A DNA stretch of 6,357 nt. Origin: CAZWAP01 sp964632005. Its GTDB lineage: Bacteria > Planctomycetota > Phycisphaerae > Sedimentisphaerales > Anaerobacaceae. The notes under the pieces are model-generated. The model was not told the origin of the DNA, searched no databases, and was given only the letters and a program-made list of their open reading frames with translations. How positions within the stretch are numbered: position 1 is the first letter of the stretch; each line of letters opens with the position of its first letter. This document shows positions 1-5,854 of this stretch, piece after piece. The position numbers were made by a program, and so were the translations under genes. The DNA is taken from positions 1-6,357 of the forward strand of contig CAZWAP010000078.1 of the NCBI GenBank assembly GCA_964632005.1. Direction: 5' to 3'.

Positions 1-157
1 AGCACCCTGCTGCGCCTACAAAAACAACCCGGGCGCAGGTCCGCACACATAGTATCCCCCGAAAGACGAACCGCGGGACAAGCAGGATTCGCCGCCTGAA
101 TCTCCTATTGATCCAGGCGACGAATTGCAAAAGCCAGAGGAATGAAGTTCAGTGCAG

Positions 158-179
158 TATTCAAGCGGAAGCTCGAACA
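158..179 (-). terminator. Hairpin about 30 bp downstream of the fucosidase stop codon
   Basis: On the minus strand TTCGAGC (177-171) pairs with GCTTGAA (166-160) around a TTCC loop, with one G-T wobble. Two more pairs (one wobble) extend the stem on this strand only, giving 9 bp. The stem is more stable in the minus-strand RNA than in the plus-strand RNA, which fits a 3'-end structure for the operon. No U-tract follows, so Rho-independent termination is not supported; it may simply protect the mRNA end. The rest of 1-210 shows no supported gene. Confidence 0.3.
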
Positions 180-210
180 GATGATGTACTCGCCGCTGAA
201 AGCAAGCCCC

Positions 211-1812
211 TCACTGGGGAGTGCCGGAAGTTGCATTTGGATCCCATAGCCTCCCGACTTCCGCCAACGTCTCGAGGCTGGATTCTATAATCTTTCCACT
301 CCTGTCAGGGCCGACGTTGAGCAGGAGATTTGAATTCCTGCTGTTGACCGTTTTGAGCAGGGCTAAGACCTGTTTTGCCGTTTTGGACCGAGTGCCCTCG
401 TGCCAGAACCAACTGTGCTCCAGGCTCCAGCATGTCTCGCCCGGTGCCTTATTGTCCTGCGGGAAGTGCCTCAGTTCCTTTACGGCGATATCCACGTAGG
501 GAGTTCCCTTCTTGGCCCAGCTCCACCAGTTGGCGCTGGCAAGGACGTTCGGACGTATGGATCTTATATGCGTCAGTATTTCGTCCGCAGGCATAATCTT
601 CGGGTCGAGAGCGTCGTTCCATACATAGAACACGTCCGGGTATTTGGTCAGCAGTTCCGCGATTTGGGCCTTTTGGAATTCCTTTTGCTCTTCGAAGGTA
701 TGGGTTGCCGGATCGCATTCCGGCGGCAGGACCTTGAATTTGTTGGGATCACCGAACCCAGGGTGACGCCAGCCATAGTAGAGCCCTACCTTGAGTCCGC
801 GGCTCTTGAATGACTTGATAAACTGCGCGACCAGGTCCTTTTTGTACGGACAGTCGGGGTGCATAACATCATACGTCGTGTACTTGCTGTCCCAGAGACA
901 AAAGCCTGAGACATGTTTGGCCGTAAGCACGGCGTACTTCATCCCCGCGGACACCGCGGCGTCTGCCCACGCATCGGTGTCAATGGTCTCGACGCCCGGA
1001 TCGAAGGTGGAAGGGCTGGGATATCCCGCGACCCATTGCACGCCCATATATGTTGCCATATTGAAATGGATGAACATACCGAATTTCAGCTTCAGGAAAT
1101 CCTCCTGCAGCTGCTTGATCGTCTTTTTTGCCGCGGGACGGCTGGCCAGCGCAGCGAGAATGCTCTCGGCCACCTTGGGGGCAAGATCCCCGGTGTCGTG
1201 CACGTTGTTGCTCTTCGGCCGGCCCAGACGAATGACCTCGGCGTGCAGGTCGTCGATGGCAATTCCGTTTTCGGCCATGATCTTCGCCGCCACAGCGTTG
1301 TACTTGAGATCGTCGCCCTTGATCCGCCCCGGTTCGCCTTCCGGCACGGGGGTGGTGCTGGCCCAGACAAGCACCGCGCCGGTCTTTTTCAGCCGGGCAA
1401 CCAGCGCGCGAAGGTTCTTTTCGTAATCGGCCAGGGACGTGGTGAGCTTGCCGTTGACCTTGTCGAGGTGCCCGAAGTTCTTCGAGTCCTGGTTGCGGTA
1501 CGCCAGATCCCACAGGCCCCAGTTGAAGTGGATGACGTCCCACTTGCCGTCACCGAGCCACTCGTCGAGTTTCTTCAGTCCGGTCCAGGTATGCTGTGCG
1601 TTGCCCGGCTGCTTGACCACGATGGCCTTGCCGGCAAGCAGCTTCTGCACTCTCCGGTAATAGCCCCCGCAGATCGAATCCCCGATCAGCAGGACCCGAG
1701 GCAGCGGCTTGCCCTGCTCCGTGCCGGTTTTCCTGGCGGCGGATGCGTCGGAGACGCCCATCATCGTTGCCGCAACCAGAAACATCGCTGCAAATAATGT
1801 CTTCTTGATCAT
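211..1812 (-). CDS. Bifunctional exported SGNH/GDSL hydrolase - GH29 alpha-L-fucosidase fusion, 533 aa
   Basis: The protein is predicted to remove terminal alpha-L-fucose and, through a second module, probably an ester such as O-acetyl, outside the cytoplasm. Residues 1-25 form a Sec signal peptide (MIKK n-region, hydrophobic core, ASA cleavage site). Residues about 38-222 are an SGNH hydrolase: GDSI with nucleophile Ser46, a block-II Gly near 70, NWGLWD at 97-102, and a C-terminal NNVH with His205. The Asp usually three residues before that His is Asn202, so a Ser-His dyad is possible. Residues about 231-533 are a GH29 catalytic barrel: KFGMFIHFN (243-251), AKH (298-300), VWND with likely nucleophile Asp400, GETCWSLEHSWFW (458-470) and NLLLNVGP (495-502). 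The usual C-terminal beta-sandwich of many GH29 enzymes is absent. The start at 1812 is chosen because it opens directly into the signal peptide and has GAGA 7 nt upstream, a weak ribosome site. The frame is also open upstream to a GTG at 1980. It is the last complete gene of the cluster. Confidence 0.9.
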   Translation of the reverse strand: MIKKTLFAAMFLVAATMMGVSDASAARKTGTEQGKPLPRVLLIGDSICGGYYRRVQKLLAGKAIVVKQPGNAQHTWTGLKKLDEWLGDGKWDVIHFNWGLWDLAYRNQDSKNFGHLDKVNGKLTTSLADYEKNLRALVARLKKTGAVLVWASTTPVPEGEPGRIKGDDLKYNAVAAKIMAENGIAIDDLHAEVIRLGRPKSNNVHDTGDLAPKVAESILAALASRPAAKKTIKQLQEDFLKLKFGMFIHFNMATYMGVQWVAGYPSPSTFDPGVETIDTDAWADAAVSAGMKYAVLTAKHVSGFCLWDSKYTTYDVMHPDCPYKKDLVAQFIKSFKSRGLKVGLYYGWRHPGFGDPNKFKVLPPECDPATHTFEEQKEFQKAQIAELLTKYPDVFYVWNDALDPKIMPADEILTHIRSIRPNVLASANWWSWAKKGTPYVDIAVKELRHFPQDNKAPGETCWSLEHSWFWHEGTRSKTAKQVLALLKTVNSRNSNLLLNVGPDRSGKIIESSLETLAEVGRLWDPNATSGTPQ

Positions 1813-1876
1813 AGCTCTGTCTCTTTCAATACTTGACGGATGTCTTTGTTTCTTCGTCTTCGTGCTTGTGCCAGAC

Positions 1877-1914
1877 GCGGCCTTCGATGACCATAAACTC
1901 GAAGGTTTATCCGC
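1877..1914 (-). promoter_or_regulatory. Overlapping alternative hairpins upstream of the SGNH-fucosidase gene
   Basis: In the 164-bp gap, two perfect inverted repeats overlap and exclude each other. Hairpin A pairs ATAAAC (minus strand, 1910-1905) with GTTTAT (1898-1893) around a 6-nt loop. Hairpin B pairs CCTTCGA (1905-1899) with TCGAAGG (1887-1881) around an 11-nt loop and is extended by GCGG (1914-1911) with CCGC (1880-1877), leaving a 5-nt bulge. A further CCTTCGA at 1941-1935 offers a third partner. No T-tract follows, so this is not a standard intrinsic terminator. It could be an mRNA processing or stabilising structure or a structural switch. The rest of the gap (1813-1976) shows no clear promoter or small gene. 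Confidence 0.4.
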
Positions 1915-1976
1915 TGCATCCTGCCGTGACCGCCTCGAAGGTCCGGGGCTATTTTGATTCCAGCAGCAAGTGCCCT

Positions 1977-3842
1977 TCACTGCCGCCTGGCCTTGGCTCT
2001 GTCCAAAGCTGGTTTAAGCTCCGCGATCGTTGCTTCGGCTTCCATGACACGACGCTGGAGGTCAGCCAACTCGAGCTGTTTTATGGAAGTTTCTTCGAGA
2101 ACCCAGTCGTCGCTTCGCTGTGTGGCCAGAGGTACGCCCCGGCTGTTAACAATGTTCGACATCGGGTTGCGTGCCCAGGCGTGGCGGTAATGTACAGGCT
2201 CGGGGACGAAACGGCTGCTAAGCACAAGGACGTTGCGCTGGTATCGTGGTCGATTGCGATTATCGACCGAATCGCTGTACCACTGAACATCGGCGGGAAA
2301 GAAGCGGCGATCCTTGCCGGCGATGGCAAAGCCCACCAGCTTGCCGTCGGCGTCATCTTTCGTTTTGATCTCCGTGCTCATCGTCAGCCGGATTGTGCCG
2401 TCAACGATTTTCACATCCTCAATCGACGGGGGAAGCCAGTACTGCTCGGCATCTCGGCCCCGCAAGAGGTGGTACTGCGTAACCAGCGCCCACTTGGCGG
2501 CGCGTTCGCCTACCGGGATCTTGATCTGCGGGTGATACCAGCTTTTTCGAAGATCGAAACAACTTACAAAACCGATTCCTCTGTCTCCGGCGTCATAAAA
2601 ATCGCGAAACGTCTTGTACTGCGCCTCTCGTATGAGCACACCGACGTCATACATCGGTTTGAGGAAGTTCTCCCAGGTCTGCGGCGCCCCTGAGGTGCAC
2701 AGTGATATGATGCAAAATGGCATCTGTGCGTCATTGAACGCAGAGCGCCAGGCGGTGATCATTTTCCCGAAGACCTGGTAGTACATCCTCGCTCCGGCCG
2801 AACCCTTGAAGCAGTTGTTGAAGCCCTGATGGAAAACGGCTCCCTTGACCGCAAGCCCTTCAAGGGGCCGAATAACGCCTGCGTAACAATAGCCGGGTCG
2901 GTTCCTATCGGCAGCCGGGCCGGGGCGCAGGTCGCTCGGCGGCTTGCTGTCGGCAGGCACGGCCTCGCCCCGGGCCTTGAGATTCTTGATCCGCTTTTCG
3001 TAGGCCGCGATCCGCCGCTCGAGGTCGGCCTGCGGATCGAACGCAGCGATCCGGTCGGCCCAGTCCTTGAGCATGTCGCGCGTTTCCTTACCGTCTATCT
3101 TCGCGAGCACCTCCCTCGGCGTCCACGTCTCGACCGTGGTTCCGCCGATCGAGGTGTCGATCAGCCCGATCGGCACGCCGGTGGCCATGAACAGGCGCCG
3201 CCCAAAGACGTAGCCGATGGCGGAGAACTCCCGCACGGTTTCCGGAGAACAGATTTCCCAATCGCCCTTGCGGAAATGCCTGCCCGACCAGGAACTCCAT
3301 TCGTACAGCCTTTCGAAACTCCTGACCGAATCGAAGCCTTTGCCGTGTGGCATTGTCAGCAGCCGAATCTGGGGAAAGTTGGCCGAGACGACCTCCAGTG
3401 CTCCGTCATCCACGTTGGTGATCGGAAATTCCATGTTGCTTTGCCCGCCAAGTATCCAGACATCGCCAACAAGGATATTTTCCAGCGTCAGCGTCCGGGT
3501 CTTGCCCTTGACCGTCATGGTCTGCGGCGTGCTGTTGGCGGGTATCGGCTTGAGGGAGACCTTCCAGAACCGGTCAGATGCCGCTTTGGTCCGGGCCTGC
3601 TGACCAGCGAACGAAACCGTAATCTCCTCGCCCGGATCGGCCCAGCCCCATATACTCAGGGGCTTATCGCGCTGGAGGACCATGTTCGCCTGGAAGATGT
3701 TGCTGAGGCACAGGCCTTTGCCGATAGCGGGAACATCGACCACATCTGCCTTCGGCATCGCCTTCTTCTGTGCTGCGTTGGCGATTCCTGCCAAAACTGC
3801 CACCAGCAGAGACGCCACAGTAAGAAAGACTTTCCTGTTCAT
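1977..3842 (-). CDS. Exported sialate-O-acetylesterase-like SGNH esterase (SASA/DUF303 family), 621 aa
   Basis: This is a predicted periplasmic or secreted carbohydrate O-acetylesterase of the SIAE-like (SASA, CE20-type) family. Residues 1-23 are a Sec signal peptide ending in ANA. Residues about 44-125 are the N-terminal beta domain typical of the family (NIFQANMVLQRDKP, then IWGWADPGE). The catalytic domain follows: GDVWILGGQSNME (126-138) with nucleophile Ser135, FSAIGYVFG (206-214), GLIDTSIGGT (226-235), a charged helical insert at about 255-300, and a C-terminal Asp430/His437 pair in FDLRKSWYHP followed by ERAAKWAL. The usual WYQGESN-like block reads FHQGFNN (337-343), so the normal Glu is Phe. 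A coiled-coil-like tail occupies about 585-621. The start at 3842 precedes the signal peptide and has AAAGGAG 7 nt upstream; a longer in-frame start at 3983 would run inside the preceding gene. It is a diverged paralogue of the gene at 3890-5779. The exact sugar substrate is unknown, and the sialate name need not describe it. Confidence 0.9.
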   Translation of the reverse strand: MNRKVFLTVASLLVAVLAGIANAAQKKAMPKADVVDVPAIGKGLCLSNIFQANMVLQRDKPLSIWGWADPGEEITVSFAGQQARTKAASDRFWKVSLKPIPANSTPQTMTVKGKTRTLTLENILVGDVWILGGQSNMEFPITNVDDGALEVVSANFPQIRLLTMPHGKGFDSVRSFERLYEWSSWSGRHFRKGDWEICSPETVREFSAIGYVFGRRLFMATGVPIGLIDTSIGGTTVETWTPREVLAKIDGKETRDMLKDWADRIAAFDPQADLERRIAAYEKRIKNLKARGEAVPADSKPPSDLRPGPAADRNRPGYCYAGVIRPLEGLAVKGAVFHQGFNNCFKGSAGARMYYQVFGKMITAWRSAFNDAQMPFCIISLCTSGAPQTWENFLKPMYDVGVLIREAQYKTFRDFYDAGDRGIGFVSCFDLRKSWYHPQIKIPVGERAAKWALVTQYHLLRGRDAEQYWLPPSIEDVKIVDGTIRLTMSTEIKTKDDADGKLVGFAIAGKDRRFFPADVQWYSDSVDNRNRPRYQRNVLVLSSRFVPEPVHYRHAWARNPMSNIVNSRGVPLATQRSDDWVLEETSIKQLELADLQRRVMEAEATIAELKPALDRAKARRQ

Positions 3843-3849
3843 TGTGCCG

Positions 3850-3856
3850 CTCCTTT
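3850..3856 (-). promoter_or_regulatory. Strong Shine-Dalgarno site for the 621-aa esterase
   Basis: The minus strand reads AAAGGAG, a near-consensus ribosome binding site, with 7 nt before the ATG at 3842. It settles the start of this gene against the longer in-frame extension to 3983, which lies inside the upstream coding region. It is the best ribosome site in the window. Confidence 0.8.
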
Positions 3857-3889
3857 GCTCTATGGGTAAAACCAATGGTGTTTTCGTTC

Positions 3890-5779
3890 CTAATCGTCTA
3901 CTGGATTCTTCTTGCCCAGCATCTCTCGGTGCTTGAGGATTTCGACGGCCCGCTTTGCTTCCTCCGCTGTCCTGTACTCGCATCGCAGGGCGGCCTCCTG
4001 GGCCATCTGCCTGGCTTGTGCGCGGCTTACGGCGTTCTCAGCCGGGTCTTCAGACTCCGGCCAATCCCAGGTGTCGGTGCGAAAACTGTGTAGCGGCTGC
4101 CAGGGTTTGCCGTTGACCTTGAGGTTGCCCATCGGGCTGCGCGCCCAGGCATAGCGGACCGCCACGGGTTTCTTGACCAGCGGGCTCCAGACGAATAGTT
4201 TTTTGCGATCGTACTTGTTTCCCCAGATGCCCTGGTCTTTGGTGACCAGCGATTCGGCGTAGGCCTTGTAGTATTTGCCGTCCTCGCCAGCGATAGCAAA
4301 GCCTTCGATCGGACCTTCATCGTCGGGGGCGACCGGCTGGTCGAACGTCAATACCATCTGCTCACCGTCGCGTTCGACGGAGACCAGCTTGGCCGTCTGG
4401 CAGTCGACGCGCATTGCGTAGACCTTGTTTAGTGCCCAGCGGGCGGCACGCGTGGCGAGAAAATGCTTCTTTTTCGTATGCAGTCCCGGCCGCCGTTGGT
4501 CGTAGGCGGGAATGAAACCAGTGTGCTCCGGATCGCCCAGGTCGGCTAACCCCAGCCGCTGGGCCTCGCGTATAAAGGCGGCGGGCGAGACGCTCCAGTG
4601 TTCGAAGTTCTCGTGGCATTGGGTGACGCCGCCAGCACAAAAGCCGATAATGCCGACTGGCAGATGCTCATCCTGGAAGTCTTCACGCCAGCCCTCGACC
4701 ATAAGTTTCACGAGTACCCGATAGCGCTTTGGCCGGCAGTTTGTCGCCATAGCGTTATTGTAACCCTGGTGAAAGAGCACTCCTTTGATGTTCAAGCCTT
4801 TGAAGACGCCAAACATACCGTTATAGCAGGAAGCGGCATCGCTGGGACTGCGCCCGGGAACATTCCAGGATCGCAGGTCCCTGCGGGTCGGTTTGGGCGG
4901 CAGCTTGTCTTCGGGCACGCCTTTGCTGCGCTGCTCGGCGACGTTTTTCTGCCACTTCTCGATGAGCGGCTTCATAGCCGTGTCCCAGTCGAACTCGGCC
5001 CGGCGTTTTTCGACCCACTCGAGATATCTGGCGGCCAGCGGATGGTCCTTGAACTTGTGACGGGGAACCAGACTCTCAATAGACGCACCGCCGCGCGCGT
5101 TGTCTATGATGCCGATGGGAATCTGCAGTGCCCGCTGGAGGCGTGATCCGAAGGTGTAGCCGATGGCCGAGAAGCTCCCTGCGGTTTGAGGCGTACAGAC
5201 GGTCCAGCCGGTGACTCGGTCGGCCGGTATGTCCTCCTGGAGCGTGTATGACTCATTGGGCGATATCCCGACCCGGCGCAGCAACGGCAGTTGCGCGGTG
5301 GCTATCTCCAGATCGGCGCGAAAGGTCGCCCCAAGGGCGAAAGCCATGTTGCTCTGACCGTTCATCACCCAGACGTCGCCGATGACGATGTCGTCCATCT
5401 CGATCGTTTCATCGCCTGAGGCAACCGTCAGCTTCTGAGCAGCGGCGTCGGCTTGCCGGGCTGGAAAAGTCACCGCCCAGCGGCCCGTATCGCCGTCGGC
5501 TGTCGTCTCGGCTTTAGCCCGGCCAAGCCGGACAGAAACCTTCCGACCGGTCCGGGCCCAGCCCCATATCGTGATCGGCTTGTCGCGCTGGATGACCATG
5601 TTGGAGCTAAAGATGTTGTGGACGCGTAGCGTGCGGCTCCGGGCGGAGCTCCCCTTTGCCGGAGCAACCACCGCCAAGGCAACCATAACCGCTGCGACAA
5701 GTCGGAGACTGCCACCGTGGGGGCCCACACCCGAGACCCTGTTGCCTTCCGCAGCTTTGTTGCCTTCCGTCGCCTGCAT
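3890..5779 (-). CDS. Exported sialate-O-acetylesterase-like SGNH esterase (SASA/DUF303 family), 629 aa
   Basis: This is the second full-length SIAE-like carbohydrate O-acetylesterase, predicted to be exported. The N-terminus has an unusually long polar n-region with an 18-bp repeat (EGNK.. / EGNR..), then a hydrophobic core at about 27-41 and likely cleavage near 41-47. The N-terminal beta domain shows NIFSSNMVIQRDKP (55-68) and IWGWARTG. The catalytic domain shows GDVWVMNGQSNMA (134-146) with nucleophile Ser143, FSAIGYTFG (203-211), GIIDNARGGAS (223-233), a Lys/Glu-rich helical insert (about 255-300), FHQGYNN (336-342) in place of the usual WYQGESN-like block, and the C-terminal Asp427/His434 pair in YDQRRPGLH followed by RAARWAL. 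Residues about 573-629 are a charged, helical tail not expected of the core family. The start at 5779 has AGGTGG 10 nt upstream; a GTG at codon 18 is a possible alternative. It ends 47 bp before the next esterase gene. Confidence 0.88.
   Translation of the reverse strand: MQATEGNKAAEGNRVSGVGPHGGSLRLVAAVMVALAVVAPAKGSSARSRTLRVHNIFSSNMVIQRDKPITIWGWARTGRKVSVRLGRAKAETTADGDTGRWAVTFPARQADAAAQKLTVASGDETIEMDDIVIGDVWVMNGQSNMAFALGATFRADLEIATAQLPLLRRVGISPNESYTLQEDIPADRVTGWTVCTPQTAGSFSAIGYTFGSRLQRALQIPIGIIDNARGGASIESLVPRHKFKDHPLAARYLEWVEKRRAEFDWDTAMKPLIEKWQKNVAEQRSKGVPEDKLPPKPTRRDLRSWNVPGRSPSDAASCYNGMFGVFKGLNIKGVLFHQGYNNAMATNCRPKRYRVLVKLMVEGWREDFQDEHLPVGIIGFCAGGVTQCHENFEHWSVSPAAFIREAQRLGLADLGDPEHTGFIPAYDQRRPGLHTKKKHFLATRAARWALNKVYAMRVDCQTAKLVSVERDGEQMVLTFDQPVAPDDEGPIEGFAIAGEDGKYYKAYAESLVTKDQGIWGNKYDRKKLFVWSPLVKKPVAVRYAWARSPMGNLKVNGKPWQPLHSFRTDTWDWPESEDPAENAVSRAQARQMAQEAALRCEYRTAEEAKRAVEILKHREMLGKKNPVDD
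5740..5769 (-). repeat. Short direct repeat with 18-bp period at the start of the 629-aa esterase gene
   Basis: The 12-mer TGTTGCCTTCCG (plus strand) occurs at 5740-5751 and again at 5758-5769. In the reading frame it encodes two copies of a six-residue unit with core EGN, at residues 5-7 and 11-13, inside the n-region before the signal-peptide core. It looks like a small in-frame tandem duplication. Confidence 0.6.
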
Positions 5780-5789
5780 ACGTTGCTGT

Positions 5790-5805
5790 CCACCTCTCGG
5801 GAGGT
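5790..5805 (-). promoter_or_regulatory. Ribosome binding site of the 629-aa esterase, partly inside a small hairpin
   Basis: The minus strand reads GAGAGGTGG at 5798-5790, with 10 nt before the ATG at 5779. An inverted repeat, ACCTC at 5805-5801 and GAGGT at 5796-5792 with a 4-nt loop, covers most of the Shine-Dalgarno core. The stem is only 5 bp but GC-rich, so it could dampen initiation. The pairing is seen directly; an effect on translation is inference. Confidence 0.45.
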
Positions 5806-5854
5806 CCGGCGGGGGCGTCCGCTTTAGCCCAAATTTGAGCGAGGCCAGACAGTG

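Noticed and set aside
1..50. Possible start of another minus-strand gene (ATG at 50, in frame to the left edge, GGGGG a few bases upstream)
   Set aside because: Only 16 codons are visible (beginning MCADLRPGCF), with no signal peptide or recognisable motif; too little to call, though a further operon gene to the left cannot be excluded.
913..1797. 294-codon plus-strand open frame antisense to the SGNH-fucosidase gene
   Set aside because: It lies wholly opposite a gene with clear SGNH and GH29 motifs, has no recognisable domain, and long antisense frames are expected in GC-rich coding DNA.
1860..1873. TGGCAC on the minus strand, resembling half of a sigma-54 promoter before the fucosidase gene
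   Set aside because: The matching GC element at the required spacing is absent (CGAAG instead of TTGCA/T), so only half of the consensus is present.
1833..2693. 286-codon plus-strand open frame spanning the 164-bp gap and the 3' part of the 621-aa esterase gene
   Set aside because: No family motifs; most of it mirrors the conserved esterase coding region, and the gap portion shows no independent coding evidence.
2829..3869. 346-codon plus-strand open frame antisense to the 621-aa esterase
   Set aside because: It is Arg/Pro/His/Gly-rich shadow sequence opposite the conserved catalytic and N-terminal domains, with no motif of its own.
1977..3983. Longer start for the 621-aa esterase at 3983
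   Set aside because: It would overlap the upstream gene by 94 bp and bury the signal peptide; the ATG at 3842 has a strong ribosome site and opens directly into the signal peptide.
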